Below, in pieces: positions 37,801-50,784 of a stretch of DNA of 64,000 nucleotides. Under the pieces are notes generated by a model. The model saw only the letters and a list, made by a program, of their open reading frames with translations, was not told where the DNA came from and did not search any database. Position 1 is the first letter of the stretch, and each line of letters starts with the position of its first letter. Source of the stretch: Austropuccinia psidii (taxonomy: Eukaryota; Basidiomycota; Pucciniomycetes; Pucciniales; Sphaerophragmiaceae); assembly GCA_023105745.1 (NCBI GenBank), contig JALGQZ010000011.1, forward strand, positions 26,952,112-27,016,111, written 5' to 3'. Made by a program: the position numbers and the translations under genes.

Positions 37801-40800
37801 TCACTATTTTCAGGAATATTTATGAGGATACAACTCTTTTATTACTGTCCTTATTCCTTTCAAGTAATTCAGTTTCTTCATTATGTCTTCTTTCTAATTT
37901 TAAATTGATTATTTTCTCAATTTAATTCCCAAATTCATCATTAAATCATGCAGTTTTTTAGCTTAAGCACATAGTAGAATTTCAATTCATCCAGATACCT
38001 AAATAAAAATTTTACTCAAAAAATAAAAAATGATTATGAAAAATAAAGGAAAATTATTGGAGAGAAAAATATGCAGCCAAGAGGTTTTCTGAATAAGAGT
38101 TAGCTTATAAGATAGCTTAAAAAAATGAAATTGAGAATATTGAGAAATACAAATTGATTTTCCTCAAATTTTACATCCATAATTGAATTTTTTTTATATT
38201 TAATATCCAAGCCTGAGATACAAGAGCTTAAGAATACTCACCAATTATTTTCCTTCCCATACTTTTCCTCACATGGAATCTCAAAGAAATAATGTTAATT
38301 GAATAAAATCTAGTTTGGCTTGTCTTATACTTGAATTCCTTCTTAAAAAATCCAAAACATTTTCCTGGTGGATTATTTCTACTGGCCAAAATTAAAAGAA
38401 GGTGGCATATATATATTTGATTGGAAAGAAAGGCTCTTCATGTATAAAATATTTTTATAAAGATATCTTTTATTGTCATGAGTCAGAGCTATGCTAATAG
38501 CCAGGGATATTTAACCTCTCAATCTCAGGAGTTTTTTCAATTTATAGCTTTATATTATAAGAAAAACAATCTCTTACCTTGGGAAACAAGAAAAAAAAAT
38601 CTTTTTTCCTCTTTTAAATATATTTTTTATAAATTAACAAACCTACTCTTCAGAAATTCTTGGACAAAATTCCAGGTATGATAAATTCAGAAGATATAAT
38701 CTTACAATTAGCTTTTCATGAATGAAATAGTTCTTGATTAAGCTATTAATAATTTATTTTTCATTTCAAAATGTATAATATTTCTTTCATTAGAGGAAGA
38801 AAGAGAGAGATAAAGCTTAAGGTTCAATAAATACCTTCAAGAGGTATGATCTCAATGAAATATTTATCTTGAAATATTTGTAAAGTTTACAAAGGCTTTG
38901 ACTGAAAAATTTCTCTTCTTTCAGTTTATTTACTTCTAAAACACAAATTTTTTAATCCTATGTAACCCAAACATTCTTCTCCCATAAAATGGATGAATAA
39001 TATATCTTTACCTTGTTTCAACAGGAATTGGAAACTTTAATGTTCTTCAGTAAGTAATATTTAGCTATATAAAAATTAATATACATCAGAATTAGAAAAT
39101 TTCTCTACATTTTTAGGAATTAAGCTTTTAGAGTTCTTACCAAACACTTATATTAAGTTAATTGAATTATAAGAGTGTGTCTTGAATATGTGGCTTTGAT
39201 TTATTCCAAATATTTGATTTTCTGATCTCTTTTATTTTCTGTTTTCCAGCCTATATCCAATATTACTCCCATCTTGTTTTCCAAATGCAACATCTGCTAT
39301 CAGGTGCGGCCAATTTTCTCATGGTTATTCGATTACATGATAATTTATTTGGATTAATTTATTTAAATTTGAGTTATGTACTTGATAATTTTTGATTAAA
39401 CATATTAAATGGGAGTTTTCCTATTATTTATATATATATTTCCCTCTAATTCATGGATATGGGCTTTTTTGATGAATGAGAGATTTATCTTCTAGATAAC
39501 CCTTGTGATATAAAATTTGAATCTTTTAGGTATCTTAAGATAATTAAGAAACCAAAAATACAAATTAAAATCAAGATTAGAAAAATATATTGAAAGAATT
39601 CACTTTTATCATGAATAATTTTATTTAAACATTAAAATTAAATTATATTTATACAAAAAAAAAACTCAAATAAATTAAATGAGAATGAGAATTTATTAAA
39701 GCATTGAGTTTTTTGAATATTTTTAGAAAAGGGTATTACAAAATAATTTTGAATATTTACCTTCAAATTTGAATATAACCTTAATACCATAATTGGATCA
39801 CTTATTGGTATTTGTTGTAATTGGTCTATTAAGAACCATATAATTGGATAAAGTAATATTGGGATTTTCTTAAAGGAAAGCATTATTTATCTTGATATTT
39901 TTTTATTTGGGACATTTGGGAAGTTTTTTATTGATATTGACTTCTTTGAGTTTAGTAATCATGGAAATCCCAAATGATAATCACCTGTATAAACAGATAA
40001 AATGAAACTTTTGTATGGTTTCAATGAGTTGTGTAAAATATGTTAAATAAAAAACCTATTATTATGTACAAACTAAAGTAAGTAAAGAGCTAATTAATAT
40101 ATGGAGAAGATATTAAAGAAAATAAATTATGAGAAATAATAAATCTATAGGGAATATATTTTTTTAGAAAAGATCCTAATACAACTTTTAGTAAGAAATA
40201 TAGATATCAAAAAACAGTATAAGTGATTTTGAATTGTTTTGGAAAAATCTGGGAAGATTTTTGAGAATATTCCATTTTCCTATTGAATTATTTCAAGGAT
40301 TTTGTTCATTGAAATAATATATATATATATCATTATATTTATTAAGGTAAGTATTTTATCGGTGACACATATTAAGATAAAGTTTTTCATTATGGTGATG
40401 AAGAGCTCAATTATGATTGTGGTGACAGTGGTATTTATTAAAATTTCAATTATTAATACCCTAAAAGCTTGATTATAATCATAAATATAATATGATTCTA
40501 AAATAAAAGAAATTCTTACCTTATTTTTTGAAAAATATAGGTAGAACTGAAATAGTTTTAAGAAGATTCTAAAGAAGCTAAAATTACTGAATATTTATGA
40601 GCAAATATAATTGAAAAAACATCCTTTCAACAAAATAAATCCTAAAATGGTATTAAGATCAATTATTCAAAAATCAAAACAGTATAGATTATTTATTTGA
40701 ATAATTATTTTAGTTTCAGAAAAATAATTAATTGATATGAAAATTTTTTTGAAGGTTTTATCTCTTAAAAATGACCTTCTTAAGAAATATTAAGCTGATT

Positions 40801-41144
40801 CAATTGAAAAAAGGTATTAAAAAGTTCCATCTGAAGAACTGAGCTCCAAGCTTGAATTTCTTTTTGTTACCAAAAATTTGGGTTTTAGAAAAAATTAATT
40901 CAGAAAATGTTTGCCTGACATTTTAAGCTCCATATAGAATTGTTTCTCCTTTAACTCTAATTCTTTTTCAAGTATTTCCTTTCAAAATAATATTGTTTTT
41001 ATTTTTTCTTCTCTTTAAAAACTTTTTTAAATCTCTTTTAGTTCCCTTTCTTGATCAATCTTCATTTTTTTTTCCTCTTTTTCTTGAGCCCATTTTCTTT
41101 TATCCAATTTATATCAATAAATTATCAAGGAGATAAATTTTTAT
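37801..41144. other. AT-rich stretch without recognised genes
   Basis: This 3.3 kb lies between two LTR-C copies of the same orientation. They are not the two ends of one element: the left copy has its own duplication, and no primer site or polypurine tract adjoins either. No coding fragments were seen. Confidence 0.45.
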
Positions 41145-42886
41145 TTTAAGGTGTGTATATTAAACTTTGATTAAAAATCAAGTAATTTTCCTATCCTAAA
41201 AATCTAGATAAGATAAAATTATGTAAAAATAGTAATTTTAATAGTTTTCAAAATTGAATAAACCAAATTTATGGGTTTTTAACTTTTTTTTTTATTATAA
41301 AAACAATAATATCATTAATATTTATGGTTCCAAAAAAAAAAAATTCTTCAAGAGAAATTTCAATTAGTATTTATTGATAAAAAAAAAATTCAGGAAATTA
41401 AGAGAATAAAAACAATTTTTCAAAAAAATAAAAAAATAAAAATAAAAATAAGAAATAATCAAAATTAAACATAGTGAATTTTGAAATAAATTGGAAAAGT
41501 TAACAGTAATAAGAGATGCTTTAATTCACTTTTAGGGGGGGGTTCAAGGAAAAAAATAATGAGAAAGAATTACAAAAACAATTATAATAATTTTTTCAAA
41601 TGGCTATAAATTTAAAAATAATAAAAAGATTCTGGTTTTAATCTTTTATTGATTGGTTTAAAAATTCTTAAGATATTTATTAATGGAAAATATTTTAACA
41701 TGAAAAGAAAAGATGAGTTAAAGAAGACATTCTTTTAAAACCACCAAAATTCTTCCTTTTTTTTCAAAAAATTAAAATTTTCTCTCATAAGTAGTGATAA
41801 ACATATTAAAAACACAAAAATCCAATTATGGAATTATTTAACCCGGTATTAGACTATAAATGGGCTGGTTTTAGCCATTTTAGTCCCAAAAACTAGCCAT
41901 TACTATAGAAATAGTTAGTTAAGAGTGTTCAAAACATGTCATAATATAATGTGTGTAAGGACAATTTAAAGGAGTTGAAGATTTTTTGTTGAATTTATTG
42001 TAAGTTGAAGTTTTTTTTTTCACTTTGTTGGCAATAGTTAAAACTTCCCTGGTTGGTATTAAAACCTCATCATTAATTTAGTCACTCCAAGGTAAAATTG
42101 ATGAGCTTTTGCATAGATTTTGACATCCCACTCCTATCAGAAAGGAATTTGGGGGGGTCAAGAGCCCTTGGAGCAATGATTCCTTTTCCCTCTCAAAATT
42201 TGATTATTTTCCTTTAATTCTTTCATATGTATAATATTTGAATTTTTACATATATAATTCAATTGAAAAATTACATTACAAAAATGGAATTTTAAATTCC
42301 TCATAAGTAATTTTATGTTCAGTTATTTTCATATGCACAAACATTTTGACATTTCAATTTCTAATATTTTATTACACATCACACCACAATTTTAACACCA
42401 AAAATGATGTTTAACATTAAATTAAATTTTGATTTATTTCTTTTTTCAATTTTCATACTTAAAATAATTTAAAACTTAATTCAAGCTTATTTAAAGTTAA
42501 GTTATATGAATTTCATTCAGAGGTAATCTAACTTAAAATTTAATGAGGAATCCAATAATGAAATCAAATATATAAGTTTAATTATTTGAAAAAAAAAAAA
42601 ATTTATAAAGATTTTTATTAATTATTTTTTTAAAAAAGAATATTTTAATACTAAATTTATAATTGAAATTTTTTATTTTTTATTTAAATTTTCTTAAGTA
42701 AAAAAAAAAAAAAAAAAAAATTAATTTTGAAATTTTATTGATTTTTATAATTTTTATAAATAAATTATCATTTTAAATTTTTATTTTAAAATTTATCTTA
42801 ATGATTGATTTTTATTTTTTTTATTTTTATATTTGTATTTTGATTCGTGGTCTTTTGAGTATCTGAAAAAAATTTCAAGGCTCACA
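41145..42886 (-). mobile_element. LTR-C copy, antisense, more diverged
   Basis: It runs from TTTAAGGTGTGTATATT to TTTCAAGGCTCACA (1742 bp) and follows the other LTR-C copies throughout. Homopolymer A and T runs have expanded, for example near 42695-42720. Flanks TTTAT and AAATG do not match, so the duplication is lost or the borders are off by a few bases. It is probably an old solo LTR. Confidence 0.75.
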
Positions 42887-44230
42887 AAATGAATGGCCTT
42901 CTTTCTGTTGGACCTTTTTATCTGGGGGTTTTATTTGGCCAAACAATTTTTCTTGTTCTTCTTTTTGGGGGGCTATAAGGCCCCTTTGGCCAAAAACAAA
43001 TAAAAAAACTGGTTTAAAAAAAACAGAAGAAAATGGTCATTTTTGCCTTGAAATAATTTACAAAACCAACTTGGCCATTTAGTGTTGATGTAGCAAGGTT
43101 CAGAATCAATCTAGCACCCTGTTTATTTGACTAGGCATCAGGCATGCACAGGGTCCCAGGATCAATTTAGCAAAATTTTGGCATTGCAAAAAGCAACACC
43201 CTCTTTATTATTATCTGATTTTAATTTTATTTTATTTATTTTTTTGATCAAACTCCCACTCCACTAAAGAAAATATTACCAAGCATTATTTTTGAAGAAT
43301 AAATAAATAAATAACAATATATATGAGGTGTCAAAAAAAAATCAGCTTTTTGAAGTAAAAAGAATAAAATTCTTTTTTTCTAATTTTCAATTTTTAAATA
43401 ACTTGATTTATTAAAATTTTTCCGAAAAAAAACAACCAAAACAAATACTCGATCTCTGAATTAATGTCTAACTACTTTGTTTAACTAAAAAAACAAAGCA
43501 GATAAAAAAATCTTTCCTCCGAAGGGGTGAGGGGTCATGGTTCCACAAAATAATTCTCTTTCTTTTACTCTTCCCAACAGGAAAAGTACAGACTTTGTTA
43601 GTTTATTAGTTTTGAGGTAATCTTTATGCCCAACCAGATGAGTTTGAGAATAGAGAAACAGCACCTCCACTCGGTATAAGTGGTGATTTGTCGGCCTACA
43701 GGAGCTTCGAAAGCAAACACTTATTTTGCCAATTTCTACAATCAAGCAGCTATTAAAAAATCACTTTTTCCATCTAAATTGCATCTGGTGGTTTAGTGTT
43801 TCGATTGTCTCCAACAAAAACTTTTCTATAGCAACCAAAAATCAAACCTTCAAAAAAGTGCATAACTGTTCTATTTCTTGTTTTAACTACATGAAACTAT
43901 TTTTATGGTACCATGATTTCTTTAACTCTTTTGTTTACAGTAATGATCTACCTCAAAAGAATCAAAAAAACAGCGTCTCAAACCGTGTCTTTTTTTCAGT
44001 TTTAGGACCACAAAAACCATTCCTTTAATTAGAGAAAATGAAAGCATCTCAAGATATAAATATATTCATAAGCACATTTAAAATGAGTTTTTTTGTTTTC
44101 AAATAATTTTAAAATTCTTGTTTTTTGAAAATTCAAAAAACTCCCGCCAAGAACACCAAAAAAAAAACAATTAAGGTTAGATACAAAAAAGTTAAGGTTT
44201 GTTGAAAATAACCAATCAAGGTGTTTCCTT
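42887..44230. other. 3' flank of the Not4 gene
   Basis: No gene was recognised. Base composition becomes less AT-biased towards 44230. The first few hundred bases beside the stop codon should include the 3' untranslated region of the Not4 mRNA (minus strand). I saw no canonical AATAAA near the stop. Confidence 0.4.
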
Positions 44231-47200
44231 TTACCAACCGCGTTGTAAATTTCCGCCACCTAGTATTCCACCTTGTCCAACTCCACTTAAATGATGATGA
44301 TAAAAGTTTTGGTTATTTTGATTTTGGGACTGTTGTAGTCTTGTTCCAATACTTCCGCTACCATTAGATCCAATTGAATTAGCTCCGATTCCACTTGATT
44401 GAGACTGTAAAACTCCAGGAAAATTATATTGAATTCCTTGCGCGCCACTATTTTCATTAGTTGATGTACCAACACTTGCATTAGGATGATACCCAAATGT
44501 TCGGTTATTCATCATATGATTATTGAAGCCATTAGTACTCAATGAAAAAGGACCATGAATTTCATTGATTACAGAATGATTATTTCCATCACTTTGCATC
44601 ATGCCTAAATTATACCCTCCGTTGTTATTAGCACCATTATTGGCCATTCGAATGTTAAGAATAGCCGGGTCTTGAAATTCTGTGTGCATTTCACTTGTTG
44701 ATGGGTATTGACCTGGTAAACCAAACCCGGACCCGTTAAGATCAAGGCGGCGTTCACGAGAAGAGTGGAGTGAATGATTCAAATGGTCATGATGATTAGT
44801 TGTGTGAATGTGGGTGAAAGATGTAGGGCTGAGGGCAGCTTGACGGCCAACATACGCCATCCGGTCGTTTGCCCGACTTGATTGTATACTCATAGCTTCT
44901 CGTGGATGAACATTTGATAGGGGCTGAAAGGTAGTACCTTGAACGTCAATTGATTGAAGTCCACTACCAGGTCCAACTCCGGGAGATCGCATTCCTCTTG
45001 CAAGCGCTACAGGAAGTGCATTTGCCGAATAGGATGCAGCAAGGTTGACGCCAGGAAAGAGAACAGATGCATCAGGTGCACTATCATCAGGAATGTTATT
45101 TGCAAGCTGTAATGAAGAATCTTGAGGGCGGGCAATCGAAAGTGAAGTTTGCCTGGGGATCAGTTGCGAGGCATTGACGTCAATTTTCGAATTTGTCTTT
45201 TCACCGGCATTCTGACCTGAAAATATACTACGAAGCGGTGAAGAAGAAGCCCCAGAAGTGGCCAAAGATGTCTTTCTCGAAGATTCTGACCTAGCGAATC
45301 CAAATCGCGAGCCACGACGATCATTCAAAGAGCTTTCAACACCTCGGTTTGACGAATCTTGAACGTCAAATAAATCTGAGCTTTCCTTGACTCGAGTAGA
45401 AGGTGGCAGGTCAGTGTCGGCAAATGGATTAAATGTCCCGGAGTAACCAGAAGGTGCCAGTAAATTGGAAGAGCCAATCGTTCCGTCGGTGAGATTACCG
45501 AAAATTGAGAGCCGAGCTCCATCGAAATTGGGGGAAAAACTAGAGAGGATATTGAGATCTTGAGATAGACGAGCAGTAGGAAGTTTCTCTTTTTCCAATG
45601 GTTTGGAGCCAAGGGAACCATTAACGTCAAACGTACTACGCCAAAGAGTGGGATCGTGGGTCGAAGTCTGAGATGGTAAGAGGCCAGGGGGTAATGTTGC
45701 TACGGGCCGATTGAGGGAGGAGATAGGTGGCGCAGAGCTGCTAGAACCTGAAGGTTGTGAGGTCAAACCAGGAGGAAGTAAACCTGGAGGATGAGAATTG
45801 TTTGATAATAGATGAGATGGAGGTTTAGGACTAGCAAGTGGTGTAATGGATACTTTTGCAGAATCAGACGAAAAACCAGAGTTAACAACTTTACCGGAAA
45901 CTGCGATTGTTTGTGAATTCTGATGAGGTTGAGAATCATGAGAGGTTTGATTTTGTAAAGTTGATGGTTTTGTTGAGCTATCTGCTAAAGAAGTGGAGTC
46001 TAAATTGGTAATTGAAGAGCTGGAGGCAGCAGCATTATGACCCGACAAATTATTTAGCGGAGAACGTTCCGAAGACCTTGATCTGGGTTTAAGAGGTAAG
46101 GAATGAGTCGATTTGACTGAAAGTGGATCGTGGGGTTTGAGTGGTGGTTTTGAAGAAGTTGAAAGACCATTTGGGATGGGATGATTAGGAGTTGGTGCGT
46201 GGGCTGGAGCAGGAGAAGCAGGTTGACTGGTAGAATGAGATTTTGTGGCCCAAGAAGCGCTTGCAGGCAATGCGACACCAGAAGGCATCGGATGAGCAGA
46301 GGCTGAAGGAGTAGGATGAATTTGATTAGTGGCAAATGGTGATTTAGAAGATGGATGACGATGTTCACTTTCTTTTTGAGCATGTCGACTAGAAAGTATC
46401 ACAGTCAGAATCTAATCTATTATAATCCAAGTAGGTATATTGAGTCGTGATGAGGAATGGGAGGGGAAAATGAGAAGATGTCATCGTACGCGGTAGACAT
46501 TTCTTCTCTAGCAGCCGTACCACTACCCTCTACCTCTTCAGCCAGTTCATGAGCACCGGTACAATTGTCATTCATACACTTCAGACCCCTCAAGAAAGAT
46601 GCGCAATACTTTGTACTACCTAAGCTGGCCTTTAGTCGATGGCCATCAGGAAGAGTTGTACCATCGATGCCCTGAATACACGCCATAGCTTCATTATTCC
46701 GAGTGAAGTTGATGTAAAGGTTAACGTGTTGATAACGAGGATCTGGTGTGTAAAGGTTAGTAGGTCCAGTACGCCTGGACATGAACATTTTTTGAATTCG
46801 ACCATATTGAGCAAATAGCTCGCTAGTTTTCAACTGAGCCAAAGTCTAAAATGATGAGATGACACCAAGGATGTATAAGTCAACCCGATCTTAATAAAGA
46901 AAAGAAAAAAGATGATGGAAAGAGTATTCAAAGCTTACGTCTTGATTGGCGATCTTTGTAGTGAGGCCTTGAACATGAACTTGATTTTTTTGCTTCACAC
47001 GAACATTGGCGAGATGTTTTCGATTAACTAACTCGAGATCTTTTCTTTCCTTCTCACGTTGTTTTTTGGCCTGTTGAAGACGTTTCAATCTTGAAAAGAT
47101 GTAAAAGAAAGTAACATAATAACCAAATCGAGTCAAAAGCAGTTCCTTGACATTATTTTAAGAGTTTTGTAAGGACCTACTCTTCAGGTTTCATTGGTTT

Positions 47201-47587
47201 GAACTCCACTACACTATCGTCATACTCCTTTCGACAGCCTGGACAGCGACTATTAAGATCTTCTTTGATATGGTGCCAACAAAACCTGCAAATCTAAGAT
47301 TGATGAAGATGAGTCAAGGAAGAAAATTCAATGAACTAATTTTCTGAAATAATGATACAAGTTTTTTAACTGACCCTGTAGCCACATGGGCAGGGACGAA
47401 AGTTCAAGTCGGAAATGTCAAGTTCTTCCATGCAAAGTGGACAAAGGTCTTCATCCTAAATAAAGGAACTGATCAATGAAAGATGAAGGCGATGTAGAGT
47501 TAGATAGAAATATCACCCTACCTCCGTCTCAAAGGGCTGATCGATTTCTGGCCACGGTGGTTCATTTGAGGCCTCATGATTTGACAT
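44231..47587 (-). CDS. CNOT4/Not4-type RING E3 ubiquitin ligase, six exons
   Basis: Predicted exons (transcript order): 47587-47522, 47455-47375, 47293-47181, 47089-46939, 46845-46490, 46388-44231. They total 2925 nt (974 aa plus stop). All five introns are GT-AG, 66-101 bp, and every junction keeps frame. A C4C4 RING holds Cys27, 30, 44, 46, 51, 54, 66 and 69, with CGYRICRFCWHHI typical of Not4. A basic linker (88-120), an RRM (about 124-217, KASLGSTKYC at its end) and a CCCH finger (Cys218, 227, 232, His236) follow. Residues 257-974 are low-complexity, rich in Ser, Pro, Asn and Gly. Not4 is the E3 subunit of Ccr4-Not, acting in mRNA turnover and ribosome-associated quality control. The first ATG after an upstream stop was chosen; an in-frame open stretch upstream lacks ATG. 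No lesion was seen, so the gene is probably functional. Confidence 0.93.
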
Positions 47588-47960
47588 TTGAACTGGAGCC
47601 AGCGTGAAGGAATCTTTCGAGGTTTCTCGATGAGAAAAGCGAAGTTTCGGATGAGACGAAGCCAAGCTGGATGATGGACGATCTCTTGGAAGCTCAGTGG
47701 TGGAATGAGATTGACGATGACGACGACGATGGTGTGATTTTAAAGAAATCGAGAAAAATTAAATTCAAAAATTGCAAATCAAGGCTGAAGAGGAAAAAAT
47801 TAAGCAACTAACTCAATTTTCATCAAAATTTTGATATTTTCACTCAAAAATTTCAAATTTTTAACATCATCATTCCTCTCAAGAAAATCTTGGACAAGTT
47901 TCTTGCTGCCCTTGACTTGGGTCTTGCTAAAATTGACTCTTTTGGGCTAAAAAAGCACCT
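47588..47960 (-). promoter_or_regulatory. 5' flank of Not4: probable 5' UTR and promoter
   Basis: The first 160 bases upstream of the start codon are GC-richer and remain open in the Not4 frame back to a TAA near 47758. They would encode an Arg/His/Ser-rich stretch (RRRHRQSH at the far end) but contain no ATG. This is most simply 5' UTR. No clear TATA box was seen. Beyond about 47760 the DNA becomes AT-rich. Confidence 0.4.
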
Positions 47961-47969
47961 TGATTAGAG

Positions 47970-48400
47970 GAACTCAAGAAATTGATTGATATTTTGAAGG
48001 CAGAATTTGATGGAAATCTTGCTTTGATGGAAAATATGCTTGATATTTTTATGGAAAAATGAGCTGGAGGTAAGTTGGAAGAAGATTATCTTGAATCACA
48101 AACTGAAAATCAATATGACTTCAAAACATTCATTAAAAATCATCTTCAATTTATGCCAATTCTTCTTTTGGAAAGCAAGATATCCCTTAAAAATTTGAAA
48201 ATAGCTTCTTTGATATTTCATTTCAAAGATCAAATGATCAATTAATTCAGTGTAGCTAAAGCTCTGTCAATTGAAGAGTCTGAGCTATCTCTACATAAAT
48301 GCTATCTTGGGGCTTAGACTCACAAAAAGTCTCAGATGAATTGGCCAATTAAAACACAAACTAACTCCAATATTCAAAGATATATTGATTATTATTCTTT
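47970..48400 (+). pseudogene. Decayed coding-like remnant, unknown protein
   Basis: One plus-strand frame reads as plausible protein with few stops: EELKKLIDILKAEFDGNL, then MENMLDIFMEK, stop, GGKLEEDYLES, and later FHFKDQMIN, stop, FSVAKALSIEE. Leucine- and charge-rich composition suggests helices. I do not recognise the family. A transposon or gag-like origin is possible but not shown. Confidence 0.3.
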
Positions 48401-50784
48401 TGACTTTATTTGAAATATTCAACATCAAACAATTAAATAAGAATAAAAATTAGTTAAATTGGTCCTCAAAAGTCCCTTGAGTGGGTGTGATAGTAATCTT
48501 GGTGAAAAAGAAAATATTCATAAAAAGTTGGTTGAAGGATTTTTTTAAAGGGTTGAGTTTTGCAATTTTTTATTTAACTGCTAGGATGTTAACACCACCT
48601 GGTCCTGTGGCCCAGCTGCATAAATTCTCATAAATATATCCACATATTGCATATCCTTACTTTCTAGTATAAATAATAAATATGTCAATTTTTGGACCAA
48701 TATTTTGATGAATTATTTTTTCATTTATTTCATTAGAAAAAAACTTCCCAGATTCATTGAAATACATGAATAATGGTTTTCAAATAGATATTTAAGTAGG
48801 TATTGTCTTTTCTTCATTGATAGCACTTTTTTCTTTAAAGAAGTCATTTTGGAGAAAATAAGTTAGACTTGATAAAAAAAACCTTTCATTAAAATGTAGT
48901 ATAAAACTGAAGCCTCATAAGGCCTATGAGAATGAGAAAAGCTGGATCATTTATTTTTTTTGACTTTTATTGTGATTTTAAACCCAATTCAGAGAGAGTA
49001 AAAATCTATTAGAGCGTTGTTTCTCAATTCAAAATTACTGACTATTTTTCAAATTTGGTTTGATATGCCCCATATTGAATTTTTCTCCTTTTCTTGAGGG
49101 CCTTCATTCAAACCCAATTATTCTTTCACACTTAAAACTTGATAATAATTGAAGTTCAAAGGATAATTTTTTAGTTTTTACATAAATATTGTTAAAAATT
49201 ATTGAGATTTATTATTCCTAATTATTTGAATTTGAGGTTAATCTTCCAAGAAAGTAAAAAGTAATCGTTCTTTTAATGGTTTCTAATATCCACTCAAAAA
49301 TGGTCAAAAATATTTAGAAAATTAAGAAAACAATGCTTTGGATGAGGCTTTCCTTTTAATGAAAAAAAATAGTAAGCATGACATTTAGATTTTTTGAAAT
49401 TCAATATGAAATTCAAAATTTGAAAGAAATTTAGAATTTTTTTTTTGAAACTTTTTCAAGATCTTAAGAACTGAAAAATAATTTCACTGATCAATTAATT
49501 TCCTCCTTACTTTGAAGTATCATTAAAAGCAATCATGATAACTGTTCTTTTATTAATCAAATATTTCCATTTTATGGTTGAATACCACAATGAATTATTT
49601 CTTCATTAATTTAATTTTAGATTCAATTAATTATAATGAATATATGTTCAAATAATATAAAAAATGTACTGCAAAATTTATTTCTGATATGAATAGAATA
49701 TAAAATACTATTTCACTTTTGACTATGAAGTATACTCAAACTAAATAGACTAAAATCTGTTTAAAGTATATATAATTAAGCTAATGTCCAGATATTTAGT
49801 AGGAATTTAATTCAGAAACTTATGACAGAATATTAATAAAAGTAATTGAAAAATTTTCTTTGGATAATGTGATAAACTAAAATACCAAATTGGAAAATAT
49901 TTAATAATAAGAAAAATTGATTTTGAAAATGAACTATCAAGTATCTCATTTTATGAAAAAAGTGGAATATTTTTTCTCTCTCAAATAATGATTTAAAATA
50001 AACTTAATAATTCCACTTAAATATGTTTCTTGATGAAATAATATGATTTCATTAAAGATAGAAAAGAGAAATGCCAAAAATTTCCGCTTTAATATTTTAT
50101 TTTAATTCAAAAAAAAAGAAATAAATAAATGATAATCCTTTAATTTTGATCTTTGACCTATGAATATGAGAAATTTACAATCTTTACTTTGTTATTTCCA
50201 ACATTAATTTCATCTTAAAAACAGAAAACAGAAGGAAAAAACAGTTTAAATATGCAAAATGAGTGCTTTCCTTTTTTTTAAATGAGGATATAATAATAAA
50301 GAGTCCTAAAGATTGAATTTCTTTTTTGAATAATATCTATTTTACAATTCTTGAGTAAAAAACATCACAAAAACTGCAAATATTCAAATTTAGTTTTCAA
50401 GAGAAAAATATCACCAGATTTTCTCAAATCAATTAAATCATTCTGAATTTTTATAGCCAAAAGAAATAAAATGTGAAAAAAAAACTTCATGTAGAATTCA
50501 AAATCAAATTTAATATACAATCAAGTTTATCATTTTTCAAAAGGAGTGGAAATGGGTTTTTGAAGTCATAGCTACACTTTTACAGTAGATTTTATTTTTT
50601 AGTCTCAAAGAAAATAACCTCAACATTGAATTCTTATGAAGAAAAAAAGAGAAAAGTAACCAAAAAACTTCTGAAATCATACTTAGCATGCTTTTTTTTT
50701 TAGGTAATTCAAAAAATTTTCAGAATTATTTTTAATGAATCACATTATTTACCAGAAATATAGAGAAAAAACCTTTACAGAAAA
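48401..50784. other. AT-rich stretch upstream of GY4
   Basis: No genes were recognised. At 48608-48617 the word GGCCCAGCTG is shared with the GY4 primer-site region (52603-52612), preceded by AACACCACC and a TGG. It may be the remnant of another element's LTR-PBS junction. The rest has no recognisable features. Confidence 0.35.

Noticed and set aside
37801..41144. Interior of one element between the LTR-C copies at 36040 and 41145
   Set aside because: The left copy has its own TCACT duplication, neither inner border has a primer site or polypurine tract, and the interval shows no gag or pol words.
42695..42722. Long A run as a poly(A) tail of a retroposed gene
   Set aside because: It lies inside an LTR-C copy where other copies have shorter A/T runs. 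It is homopolymer expansion, with no gene-like sequence before it.
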